Assembly (NCBI GenBank): GCA_012511955.1
Contig: JAAZFC010000013.1
Span: 1 to 58,507, forward strand
DNA from: Fibrobacter sp.
Lineage (GTDB): Bacteria; Fibrobacterota; Fibrobacteria; Fibrobacterales; Fibrobacteraceae
Direction of reading: 5' to 3'
Length of the DNA stretch: 58,507 bases
Below, piece by piece: positions 33,897-41,995 of this stretch. The notes below the pieces were generated by a model. It was given only the letters and a program-made list of their open reading frames with translations. It had not been told where the DNA came from and did no database searches. How positions within the stretch are numbered: the stretch's first letter is position 1; the number at the start of each line of letters is the position of its first letter. The position numbers were made by a program, and so were the translations under genes.

Positions 33897-34550
33897 TTAG
33901 CGCTTTAATTCCCCGGCTACGGCCCAGTGATAAAGGCTAGCCACTGAAGCATAAGGGGAATAGCGTTCCCAGTGACCTTGAAAAGATTTTTTATCGAGAA
34001 TTTCGGGAGCGTAAAGATGCTGGAGCGCGGTGCGTATGGCTAAATCGCCGTAGCTGAGCACATTGGGCCTTTGGAGGGAAAAGATTAATAGCATCTGGGC
34101 CGTCCACTCCCCCACGCCGGGCAAAGTGGTGAGCGCAGCGATTATTTCGGCATCGCTGAGAGATGGCAAAGCGGCGATGTATAGTTCGCCAGAGCTAACT
34201 CGCTGGGCAGCGGTGATGATATAATCCACCTTGCGCCCGCTGAGGCCACAGCTTCGCAGTTGCGCCGGATTCACCGCCAAAATTTGCTCCGGGGAAACGC
34301 TAGACACCGATTTTTGCACCCGGTGCCACACCGTGCGCGCCGCCACCGTGGAAATCTGCTGGCTCACAATGCTGTGTACCAAAGCGGTGAATAAATCGGG
34401 AATCACCTCGCGCTTAATGACCCCCATCCGCACAATAATCGGCGCCAAAATAGGATCCGCTTGTTGCAGGTGCGCCATTTCGGCAGCACCGTAGGTGAAG
34501 AAAGATTTGTGGGTCATTTGATACTTGTTTGTAGTTCCTAATAAAAACAT
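33897..34550 (-). CDS. DNA-3-methyladenine glycosylase, AlkA-like (HhH-GPD)
   Basis: 217 aa. It excises alkylated bases to start base-excision repair. The helix-hairpin-helix with Gly/Pro loop is LTTLPGVGEWTAQMLLIF, and the catalytic Asp lies in LSYGDLAIRTALQ. The upstream helix has VHSIVSQQISTVAARTVW. It lacks the N-terminal beta domain of E. coli AlkA, like the short bacterial type. The ATG at 34550 is used; the Met at codon 12 is also possible. Confidence 0.9.
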   Translation of the reverse strand: MFLLGTTNKYQMTHKSFFTYGAAEMAHLQQADPILAPIIVRMGVIKREVIPDLFTALVHSIVSQQISTVAARTVWHRVQKSVSSVSPEQILAVNPAQLRSCGLSGRKVDYIITAAQRVSSGELYIAALPSLSDAEIIAALTTLPGVGEWTAQMLLIFSLQRPNVLSYGDLAIRTALQHLYAPEILDKKSFQGHWERYSPYASVASLYHWAVAGELKR

Positions 34551-34619
34551 AGCTTAGTGGGAGTGTTCAGATATTTTAATTACCAAATTAACTGTTAGTT
34601 ATAATCTAGAATTTTAGTT

Positions 34620-34628
34620 GGGGGGGGG
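34620..34628. repeat. G9 homopolymer upstream of the restriction-modification genes
   Basis: Nine G residues in an otherwise AT-rich 270-base intergenic region, about 195 bases before the methyltransferase start. The rest of this region shows no other clear gene or hairpin. Confidence 0.7.
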
Positions 34629-34823
34629 ATAGTTTGTTTTTAGTAAATCTAAGCTATACTAAGGCTTTCAAATTTTTATTTTAGAAGATAATGTGTCAAT
34701 TTAATTTCTTATTTTGTAGTTTTAAATAGATAAGTTTTAGATTATTTTAATGATGGAGTGTAGTTAAAGACTTTGTATTAATAGAATTAATTGATATTTA
34801 TTTTAAGGAAGGGAGCTTTTATT

Positions 34824-36155
34824 GTGGATGTTAATGAACTAATAGTTAACTGGTGTCCAAGAAGAATAACAGAAGATACCAAGAAATGCTTTGAATTGGA
34901 AAAAATGGAAAATAAGACTTTAGAGGTAGTTGAAATTTTTGCTGGAGTTGGTGGATTTAGATTAGGTTTGGAAAAACATAACTATAAAGTTATTTGGAGT
35001 AATCAATGGGAGCCTACAACTAAAACTCAACACGCTTCCATGGTATATGAAGCAAGGTTTGGATCTGAAAATCATTCTAACCAAGATATTGCAACAGTCC
35101 CAACAAATGAAATTCCTGATTGCGATGTTCTTTGTGGAGGGTTTCCTTGCCAAGACTATTCCGTGGCAACAACACTAACTAATTCTAAAGGATTAAAAGG
35201 AAAAAAAGGTGTGCTTTGGTGGTCCATTCACCGTATACTCGAAGAAAAAGTGAATAAGCCAAAATACTTATTCTTAGAAAATGTGGATAGATTGCTGAAA
35301 TCTCCGGCTAGCCAAAGAGGGAGAGATTTTGCAGTTATGTTGCAAAGTTTAAATGAATTAGGATATGCTGTAGAGTGGCGTGTAATTAATGCCGCTGAAT
35401 ATGGAATGCCACAAAGAAGAAGAAGAATATTTATTTTAGGCTACCATAAATCAACTGAAATTTACAAGCGATTGGTTAAAAGTGATAAACTAGATTGGAT
35501 AACCAAAGATGGAACTATTGCAACATCATTTCCTGTGACTAAAAAAAACGCATTATTCACTCCTAGTATTGAGCTAAAAGGAGATTTGGTAGATATCACT
35601 AATAACTTTAACAAAAAGGGAACAGACTCTCCTTTTGAAAACACAGGAATTATGGTTAATGGTGTAGTTACAACAATAAAAACAGAGCCTAAATATAATG
35701 GAGATTTTGTTGTATTGGGTGAAATATTACAGAATGGTAAACTAACACCAGAGTTTTATATTCCAGAAGAAGATAAAGAAAGATGGGAATATTTAAAAGG
35801 AGCTAAATCTTTAGATAGAGTGTCTAAAAACGGACACAAATATAAGTACTCAGAGGGAGGAATGGTCTATCCAGATTCTTTAGATAGACCCTCTCGAACA
35901 ATAATCACTGGTGAAGGAGGGAAATCACCCTCTCGTTTCAAACATGTAGTGAAAACAAAAAAGGGTCTGCGTAGATTAACTCCTATAGAGCTAGAACGAT
36001 TAAATATGTTTCCTGATAATCACACGAAATTAGAGGGTATAACAGATGCAAAAAGAGCTTTTTTTATGGGAAACGCATTGGTTGTAGGTGTTGTGGAAAA
36101 AATAGGAAAACAACTTCATAATCAAGTGTATAAATATGAGTATGCAGAAATATGA
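34824..36155 (+). CDS. DNA (cytosine-5)-methyltransferase of a Sau3AI-type system
   Basis: 443 aa from the GTG at 34824, with AAGGAAGGGAG upstream; an in-frame extension to 34791 is disfavoured. Motif I is EIFAGVGGFRLGLE, motif IV is GGFPCQDYSV with the catalytic Cys, motif VI is FLENVDRLL, motif VIII is MPQRRRRIFI and motif X is AFFMGNALVVGVVEKI. The target-recognition region lies between about 215 and 375. It should protect host DNA against the nuclease encoded directly downstream, with which it overlaps by 20 bases. The codon and base use are clearly more AT-rich than in the neighbours, a sign of transfer. Confidence 0.93.
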   Translation: MDVNELIVNWCPRRITEDTKKCFELEKMENKTLEVVEIFAGVGGFRLGLEKHNYKVIWSNQWEPTTKTQHASMVYEARFGSENHSNQDIATVPTNEIPDCDVLCGGFPCQDYSVATTLTNSKGLKGKKGVLWWSIHRILEEKVNKPKYLFLENVDRLLKSPASQRGRDFAVMLQSLNELGYAVEWRVINAAEYGMPQRRRRIFILGYHKSTEIYKRLVKSDKLDWITKDGTIATSFPVTKKNALFTPSIELKGDLVDITNNFNKKGTDSPFENTGIMVNGVVTTIKTEPKYNGDFVVLGEILQNGKLTPEFYIPEEDKERWEYLKGAKSLDRVSKNGHKYKYSEGGMVYPDSLDRPSRTIITGEGGKSPSRFKHVVKTKKGLRRLTPIELERLNMFPDNHTKLEGITDAKRAFFMGNALVVGVVEKIGKQLHNQVYKYEYAEI

Positions 36156-37530
36156 TTTCACTTCAGTAGATTCAGTTGTTGAGTTTGCAAAATTATTGAA
36201 GAATAGAACCTTACGCGAAGTATGTAGTAAGGAAATTGAAGAACACGGGTATAAGGGCAAAGGAAATTTCGGCCAAATTTTAGAAAAGTTTTATTTTGGC
36301 TATGAACCAAACTCTGATGCTGAATCTGATTTTCCAGAAGCAAGTTTGGAACTTAAATCTAGCCCACTTAAAGTTTTAAAAAACGGAGAATACCGATCAA
36401 AAGAGCGATTGGTTTTAAACATCATAAATTATTTAGAAGTCCATAAAGAGACTTTTGAAGAAAGCTCTTTTTGGAAGAAAAACGCACATTTACTTCTAGT
36501 GTTCTATTTGTGGGAAGCAGAAACAGATATTTTGGATTACATAATCAAATTAGTAGATGATTGGAGTTATCCAAATGAAGATTTAAAAATCATTAAGCAC
36601 GATTGGGAAACGATTAATCAAAAAATAAAAGACGGTAAAGCCCATGAAATTTCTGAAGGTGATACCTTTTATTTAGGAGCTTGTACAAAAGGCTCTACAG
36701 CTTTAAAATCTCTAAGACAACAGCCTTTTAATTCTGAAAAAGCTAAACAAAGAGCATATTCCTTAAAGCAAGGATATGTGAATCATATTATTGCTAAAAT
36801 TTCTAAAGGTGAAAAAGGGACATTTGGCAAAATTATTCAAAAACCAGAAATCCTTGATAAGGAATGTATTGAAAAGTTTATTATTTCAAAATTTGAACCT
36901 TTTTATAATAAAACCGCCCAACAAATAGAAAAGCACTTTAATTTAAAATTAAACCAAAAGGCAAAGAGTTATTTTGCCAATCTAACTAACTCAATCCTTG
37001 GAATCGGATTAAATAAACGTATAGAAGAGTTTGAAAAGGCAGATGTTATTGTAAAAACAATTCGACTAAAGGAAAACGACTTACCAAAAGAAGATGTCTC
37101 ATTCCCAACTTTTAAGTACGAAGATATAATTGAAATTAATTGGGAAGATTCAGATTTCAAAAATATGTTAGAAAGTAAGTTTTTCTTCGTGTTTTATCAA
37201 TTTACAAGAGATAAACTCGTTTTAAGAAAAGTAAAGTTTTGGAATATGCCACAAGTTCATATAGAAGAAGCAAAAAAAGTTTGGGACAAAACAAAGAGAA
37301 ACATAAAAGCAGGGCTTATTGTTAAAGAAATTACCGAAACAGGCAGGCGTTTAACTTACTTTCCCAAAAAATCTGAGAGCAAAGTAAGTCATGTGAGGCC
37401 TCATGCTAGGAACGCTGATGACACTTATCCATTACCCCAAAAAGATATATTGACAGGAGTAAAAGAATATACCAAGCATTGTTTTTGGATAAATGCACAG
37501 TATGTAAAAGACGAAATTTATGAGAAATAA
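36136..37530 (+). CDS. Type II restriction endonuclease, Sau3AI/MutH family
   Basis: 464 aa. The N-terminal nuclease domain resembles MutH/Sau3AI: KGNFGQILEKFYFGYEPNSD, then the metal site DFPEASLELKSSPL (D...ExK), then ERLVLNIINY. A second region has DTFYLGACTKGS and LRQQPFNSEKAKQRAYSLKQ, also typical of Sau3AI, whose C-terminal half is a catalytically inactive copy used for allosteric DNA looping. Sau3AI cuts GATC, so that target is likely but inferred. AT-rich like the methyltransferase. Start at MSMQKYDF inside the methyltransferase gene. Confidence 0.88.
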   Translation: MSMQKYDFTSVDSVVEFAKLLKNRTLREVCSKEIEEHGYKGKGNFGQILEKFYFGYEPNSDAESDFPEASLELKSSPLKVLKNGEYRSKERLVLNIINYLEVHKETFEESSFWKKNAHLLLVFYLWEAETDILDYIIKLVDDWSYPNEDLKIIKHDWETINQKIKDGKAHEISEGDTFYLGACTKGSTALKSLRQQPFNSEKAKQRAYSLKQGYVNHIIAKISKGEKGTFGKIIQKPEILDKECIEKFIISKFEPFYNKTAQQIEKHFNLKLNQKAKSYFANLTNSILGIGLNKRIEEFEKADVIVKTIRLKENDLPKEDVSFPTFKYEDIIEINWEDSDFKNMLESKFFFVFYQFTRDKLVLRKVKFWNMPQVHIEEAKKVWDKTKRNIKAGLIVKEITETGRRLTYFPKKSESKVSHVRPHARNADDTYPLPQKDILTGVKEYTKHCFWINAQYVKDEIYEK

Positions 37531-37616
37531 TAAATCTACTCACGATTTGATTCAAGCATACCAGTTTCAGGTCAATTTCTGGGAATGCATCGTGGAGTTG
37601 ATTTAAATAGAGATGA

Positions 37617-37745
37617 ATATTCCCCCGGGGCGTTGCGGGGTGTCCCCGCAGAGGGGGTGGCGGAGAACGCTGCGGCGGTGGGGTGCGGGGCGCAAGGCGC
37701 AGGCCGAAGCGGTCGCAGACAGGGGGAGGCTTCCCCCTCCACAAA
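37617..37745. other. GC-rich hairpin element within an AT-rich intergenic region (37531-37956)
   Basis: About 130 bases of very high GC content interrupt the AT-rich sequence between the restriction gene and the Fic operon. It contains a perfect stem TGCGGGG-TGT-CCCCGCA (37634-37650) and another GGGGGA-GGCT-TCCCCC (37722-37737). Short ORFs cross it on both strands but have no protein features. The flanking sequence on each side holds no recognised gene. It may be a small mobile or structured element. Confidence 0.6.
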
Positions 37746-37956
37746 ATACACTTCCATCGGCTGTTTTGTAGAGAGCCCGAAAGCCTCTGCATACTTAACA
37801 CATCTGCAGCGATGGCTGATTTATTTGATTATATCAATGTAAAAAAGCATCTTGGTCTATCCTCTTTAAAAATCTATATTTAGAGCACTAAGAAGGTGAA
37901 AAAAAGCTCACCTATGCACTTGTTTTGTAAGCTAAAGTAGCACTAAGGATTATAAA

Positions 37957-38178
37957 ATGTTTAAAGCTATAGAAATAGATCGAGAAAATCTAACCATAAT
38001 GGGTGTGAAATTCGAAGATTTGAAAACTTTAGAAGGCACAGCTAATGCTTTGGGTAGCAATATGTTTGAAGGCTTTGAACCAACGGCCAAAGGTGTAGCA
38101 ATTATTCGCGATTATGTGACTGGCAAAATCTCATTGAGCGCATTAGTGGCTTTTGCAAGACAAAAAGCTTATGTCTGA
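37957..38178 (+). CDS. Antitoxin of a Fic toxin-antitoxin pair (VbhA/FicA-like)
   Basis: 73 aa with an AAGGA site before the ATG. The second half matches the VbhA-type antitoxin: the inhibitory motif (S/T)xxxE(G/N) is present as SNMFEG (about residues 34-39), and the helix after it reads TAKGVAIIRDYVTGKISLSAL. In characterised pairs the Glu of this motif points into the Fic active site and blocks productive ATP binding. It overlaps the fic gene by 8 bases. Confidence 0.85.
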   Translation: MFKAIEIDRENLTIMGVKFEDLKTLEGTANALGSNMFEGFEPTAKGVAIIRDYVTGKISLSALVAFARQKAYV

Positions 38179-38779
38179 TTCGTATCAATACATTGATTCA
38201 GATTTTATTTACACTGACCTTGAATCAGGTGTTTTAAAAAACTTACAGGGGATTACGAATAAGGAAGAGTTAATATTTGTAGAAAGTAGCGCTGTTACCA
38301 AGCGGTTAAAAGAACTTTATGAAAATCCAATAAAAATAAAAGGTTTTGAAAGTATTTTCGTAATTCATAAGCATCTTTTCCAAGATGTTTATGAATGGGC
38401 TGGGAAAAAAAGGACTGTGGAAATAAGCAAGGATGGAAAACAGTTTTTTCCTACTACACATTTTGACAATGCCTATAGATACATTGACTCTTTGATAACT
38501 GAGTATAGGGAAATATTGAAAAGCAACAGAAAACAATTAGCCAATAAGTTAGCAGAAATATTAGACCATGTTAATTATTTTCACCCATTTAGAGAAGGAA
38601 ATGGGCGAACGCAACGGGAGTTTTTAAGGCTTTTAGCTTTGGAGAAAGGTATTGTCCTTAGGCTGAATCCTCCTGACAACAAGAGTGTTTATGAAAGGTA
38701 CATGAAAGGAGCCGTTGAAAGTGATATTATGGTTTTGTCTAAGCTGATTTTTGAACTTATAGAAAGTGCCGCTATCTAA
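38171..38779 (+). CDS. fic: Fic-domain adenylyltransferase toxin
   Basis: 202 aa from the ATG at 38171, which overlaps the antitoxin stop. Class I Fic enzymes transfer AMP to target proteins. The complete signature HPFREGNGRTQR is present, with catalytic His, Mg2+-binding Glu and phosphate-binding Arg. The flap region is KRTVEISKDGKQFFPTTHFD, and EWAGKKRTV is the usual N-terminal fold marker. A paralogous remnant lies at 29097. Activity is expected to be held in check by the upstream antitoxin. Confidence 0.93.
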   Translation: MSDSYQYIDSDFIYTDLESGVLKNLQGITNKEELIFVESSAVTKRLKELYENPIKIKGFESIFVIHKHLFQDVYEWAGKKRTVEISKDGKQFFPTTHFDNAYRYIDSLITEYREILKSNRKQLANKLAEILDHVNYFHPFREGNGRTQREFLRLLALEKGIVLRLNPPDNKSVYERYMKGAVESDIMVLSKLIFELIESAAI

Positions 38780-38803
38780 CTATCTTTGCTTATGGAGGAT
38801 TTT

Positions 38804-39910
38804 ATGCGTGGACCTAAACCTGGGACGGAATTTGCCGATCACAGTGAAATTGCTTTGGGGATTTCTAAAGGCGCGGCGGATGTGCCGACGGTGAATCCCA
38901 ATTTTAAGAGGGTGGTGAAAAAACGCCCGGAATACAGCGTCGATGAGTATTATCGCGGGATTGTGGCGGGGGATCGGGTCAAGTTGGCCCAGGCGATTAC
39001 TTTGGTGGAAAGCTCTTTGCCCAAGCACAAGGCTTTGGCGCAGGATTTGATTCAGAAGTGTTTGCCGCATACAGGCAACTCGGTGCGTTTGGGCATTACG
39101 GGGGTGCCGGGGGCGGGTAAATCGACTTTTATTGAGACTTTTGGCACTTGGTTGCACGACGAAAAGCAGCGCAAGATCGCGGTTTTGGCCATTGATCCGA
39201 GTTCTCAGGTTACGGGGGGCTCCATTTTGGGGGATAAAACCCGCATGAACGAACTTTCGGTGCGGCCTAATGTATTTATTCGGCCTTCGCCTTCGGGGAC
39301 TTCCTTGGGTGGTGTGGCGCAAAAAACCCGGGAGAGCGCTTTGTTGTGCGAGGCGGCGGGTTTTGATTTGATCATCATCGAAACGGTGGGGGTGGGGCAG
39401 AGCGAAACGGCGGTGCACAGCATGGTGGATTTCTTTTTGCTGTTGATGTTGGCCGGCGCGGGCGATGAACTGCAGGGCATCAAGCGCGGGATTATGGAGA
39501 TGGCCGATGGCATTGCCATTACCAAGGCGGATGGCCATAATGTGCATAAGGCTAAGGGCGCGCGGGTGCAGTATCAAAATGCCTTGCGGTTGTTTCCGCC
39601 CAATCCGTGGAAGTGGACTCCCCAGGTGGTTACTACTTCGTCGGTGGAGCGCACGGGCATTGCCGATGTGTGGGAAATGGTAGAAAATTTTGAGAATTTG
39701 CTGAAAGAGGGCGATTGGTGGGACAGCCGTCGTCGCTCCCAGCTCCAGGGTTGGATGGAAGAGAGCATTGAGCTGAAATTGCGAGAGGATTTCTTTGGCC
39801 ACGGGCAGGTGGCGGCGCAGTACGAAAGTATTAAACAACAAGTATTGTCGGCGGAATTGAGTCCGTTTCAGGCGGCCGAAAATCTGTTAAAATTGTACAA
39901 GGATTCTTAA
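38804..39910 (+). CDS. meaB: Methylmalonyl-CoA mutase-associated GTPase
   Basis: 368 aa from the ATG at 38804, with GGAGG 5 bases before it. This G3E-family GTPase (MeaB/ArgK) protects and reloads the adenosylcobalamin cofactor of methylmalonyl-CoA mutase. Walker A is GVPGAGKSTFIE, switch regions include LAIDPSSQVTGGSILGDKTRM and FIRPSPSGTSLGGVAQKT, Walker B is LIIIETVGVGQSE, and the guanine-recognition site is ITKADG. The mutase genes are not in the window; succinate-propionate metabolism would fit Fibrobacterota. Confidence 0.95.
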   Translation: MRGPKPGTEFADHSEIALGISKGAADVPTVNPNFKRVVKKRPEYSVDEYYRGIVAGDRVKLAQAITLVESSLPKHKALAQDLIQKCLPHTGNSVRLGITGVPGAGKSTFIETFGTWLHDEKQRKIAVLAIDPSSQVTGGSILGDKTRMNELSVRPNVFIRPSPSGTSLGGVAQKTRESALLCEAAGFDLIIIETVGVGQSETAVHSMVDFFLLLMLAGAGDELQGIKRGIMEMADGIAITKADGHNVHKAKGARVQYQNALRLFPPNPWKWTPQVVTTSSVERTGIADVWEMVENFENLLKEGDWWDSRRRSQLQGWMEESIELKLREDFFGHGQVAAQYESIKQQVLSAELSPFQAAENLLKLYKDS

Positions 39911-41088
39911 TGTCCCAGCAAAATCCTCGCAAAATAGCCATTTTGACCCAGGTGTTTCGCTTGGGTTACGGGGTGGGCGTGGTGATTGCTACCCAGGCCC
40001 AGCATTTGCGGGCTTTGGGTTACGAGGTGCATATTTTTGCATTGCATACCGATGGCGCGCGGGATTGGGAAGGGATTCCCGTGTGGCAGTTGTGGCGCAC
40101 TCCCACAGCTTTGCGGGCTATTTTGCGGGCGGGTGGTTTTAATGTGGTCATCGCCCATACCCCTCCGTTTTTTCGTCTTTTGCCTCAATTTCATGATTTT
40201 GCCCATACCATCGCTTACGAACACGGTTCGCCCCCTCCGGAATTTTTCGTTGATGCCCAGCTGCGCGCGCAGGAACTGGCCAATATGGATTCAGATGTTT
40301 ACGCTCGGGTTGATAGGGTAGTGGCCATTAGTGAATTTATGCGGCGCTATATCAACTGGCCGGATAGTGTGGTGATTTACAATGGCGCGGATCATTTGCG
40401 GGCGCGCACGGCACAGGTGCAAGCTACCCCTAATTTGCCGGAACAGCCCTTGCGGATTTTGTGTGTAGCCCGTTTTGGTGAGCACGAGTTTTTGTACAAA
40501 GGCATGGATTTGTTGCAGCAGTTGCGCGGCGATTTGCCGGCGGAGAGTTTTGAGATTCGCGTGGTGGGGCGGGGCGGTCCGGAGCAGGTCAAAACTTTGC
40601 AACAGAGCGGTATGGTGGTTTTGCCCAATGTACCTGACGATGTTTTGGCTCAGGAATATAGAGATTGTCATGCTTTGGTGAGTTTTTCCCGCTGGGAGGG
40701 CTTTAATTTGCCCTTGGTGGAGGCGGGAATTTGGGCGAAAGCGGCGCTGGCTTTGGATATTGGTGCCCATGCAGAAGTTACGCCTTTGTGCTTTGCTAAG
40801 TACGAGGATTTGCGGGACTTTTTGTTGCAATCCACGGCGCAGTCTTTGGCGGAAGCGGGGCAAAAAACAGCGGATTTTGTGGCGCGTTTCACTTGGGCGC
40901 AAAATGTGGAAGCCTTGGTAGATGTGTTGAATAGTGTGGAGCGTTCAGTGGCTAAAACGGGATTTTTGGGCGGAAATTTACTGGCGCGGGGGGCTTTGCA
41001 GCTTCATTTTGGCGCTTTTGAACTTTTAGAATTAGCGCGAAGAATACGACTTTGGTGGCGCGGTCGGCGCTGGTGGCGGAGGAATTAA
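39910..41088 (+). CDS. Glycosyltransferase, GT4-like
   Basis: 392 aa. The start ATG overlaps the meaB stop (TAATG), with AAGGA upstream. N-terminal GT-B domain: ILTQVFRLGYGVGVVIATQAQHL. The C-terminal domain has ILCVARFGEHEFLYKGMDLL and the nucleotide-sugar site SFSRWEGFNLPLVEAG with the ExxxxxxxE pattern. It probably adds a sugar to envelope glycans. Acceptor and donor are unknown. Confidence 0.87.
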   Translation: MSQQNPRKIAILTQVFRLGYGVGVVIATQAQHLRALGYEVHIFALHTDGARDWEGIPVWQLWRTPTALRAILRAGGFNVVIAHTPPFFRLLPQFHDFAHTIAYEHGSPPPEFFVDAQLRAQELANMDSDVYARVDRVVAISEFMRRYINWPDSVVIYNGADHLRARTAQVQATPNLPEQPLRILCVARFGEHEFLYKGMDLLQQLRGDLPAESFEIRVVGRGGPEQVKTLQQSGMVVLPNVPDDVLAQEYRDCHALVSFSRWEGFNLPLVEAGIWAKAALALDIGAHAEVTPLCFAKYEDLRDFLLQSTAQSLAEAGQKTADFVARFTWAQNVEALVDVLNSVERSVAKTGFLGGNLLARGALQLHFGAFELLELARRIRLWWRGRRWWRRN

Positions 41089-41090
41089 TT

Positions 41091-41360
41091 ATGAAAACAG
41101 TGTGCCCTCATTGCGGTGCGGCTTTACCCCCTCGAGCAGTGGCTTGTCCGGAATGTGGTTCCGACGAGCACACGGGTTGGTCCGATTCGGGAATTGCGGG
41201 AACCGCTCCCTACGAAGCTTTTGATGACGATGATTATGCGGATATGTTAGAACGGGAATTTGGAGTGAAAAAGAAAGCTCCCCGCAAACAGATTAAGGCA
41301 ATAGTAATGGGAATTATTGCAGCTTTATTGGCTTTAATGTTGGTCTTGGGACGCTTATGA
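41091..41360 (+). CDS. Small zinc-ribbon membrane protein
   Basis: 89 aa from the ATG at 41091, with GGAGG upstream. Residues 4-22 hold two CxxC pairs (CPHCG, CPECGSDE), a rubredoxin-type zinc ribbon. An acidic stretch (FDDDDYADMLERE) is followed by a basic patch and one C-terminal membrane helix (about 69-87). The zinc ribbon would face the cytoplasm. Function unknown. It is placed between a glycosyltransferase and a phosphatase in a tight operon (4-base overlap downstream). Confidence 0.82.
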   Translation: MKTVCPHCGAALPPRAVACPECGSDEHTGWSDSGIAGTAPYEAFDDDDYADMLEREFGVKKKAPRKQIKAIVMGIIAALLALMLVLGRL

Positions 41361-41995
41361 TTAAATGGGAACAGACCCCCAAAGTGTGGCTTTTTGACTA
41401 TGATTTGACTTTGTATTCATACAAAGAAAGCTATGTGTTGCAGGGTTTGGACAACAATATCACCAAATTTGTGCAGCAAAAGTTGCAAATTTCGCAGTCC
41501 GAAGCCGATCTATTGCGTCAGGATTTTTGTGCTCGTTATGGCACTACTTTGGCGGGATTAATCGCCCATCACCAGGTGCGTCCCGAAGATTATTTTGACT
41601 TTATTCATAATGAACCGGGGATAAAAATGCCTCCTAAAGCGCCTCACAAAGCGGAGTGGTTGTCTCAAGTGCCGGGTCAGTTGGCGGTGTTTACCAATGC
41701 GCGTTGGGATTGGGCGCAAAAGGGCTTGCAGGCCATGGGTTTGGCGCAGTTTTTCCCCACTATTATAGATATTCAGATGATGGCGTGGAAGTGCAAGCCC
41801 GATCCGGAAGTTTATGAGTTGGTAGAAGAAAAGGTTCAAGCCCAGGGCGCAGAGATTGTGTTTTTTGAGGATAAAGTTGAAAATTTAGCGACGGCTCAAG
41901 AGCGTGGTTGGCAGACGATTTTGGTGCATCCTGAGATTCCCACTGAGCATCCGTGGACGGGGGCGGTGGCTGAATTTACGGATGTGGCGTTGTGA
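41357..41995 (+). CDS. HAD-superfamily hydrolase, pyrimidine 5'-nucleotidase-like
   Basis: 212 aa. Motif I FDYDLTLYS has the two Asp of the HAD nucleophile loop. The cap region (HHQVRPEDYFDFIHNE) resembles the Sdt1-type pyrimidine 5'-nucleotidases. Motif II is VFTNARW, the Lys is in MAWKCKPDPEVY and motif III is VFFEDKVENL. It probably dephosphorylates nucleoside monophosphates. Overlaps both neighbours by 4 bases. Confidence 0.85.
   Translation: MIKWEQTPKVWLFDYDLTLYSYKESYVLQGLDNNITKFVQQKLQISQSEADLLRQDFCARYGTTLAGLIAHHQVRPEDYFDFIHNEPGIKMPPKAPHKAEWLSQVPGQLAVFTNARWDWAQKGLQAMGLAQFFPTIIDIQMMAWKCKPDPEVYELVEEKVQAQGAEIVFFEDKVENLATAQERGWQTILVHPEIPTEHPWTGAVAEFTDVAL

Noticed and set aside
37617-37745. 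tRNA, SRP RNA or other known RNA gene
   Set aside because: No cloverleaf, no conserved T-loop sequence and no other recognised consensus could be matched.
37406-37883. Several ORFs of 60-130 codons on both strands across the GC-rich element
   Set aside because: They are Pro/Arg/Gly-rich or Ala/Gly-rich by-products of the base composition, differ by frame, lack ribosome sites and show no domain.
38780-39841. 353-codon minus-strand ORF covering meaB
   Set aside because: Long only because the antisense frame of this GC-rich gene lacks stops; the plus strand encodes an unmistakable MeaB.
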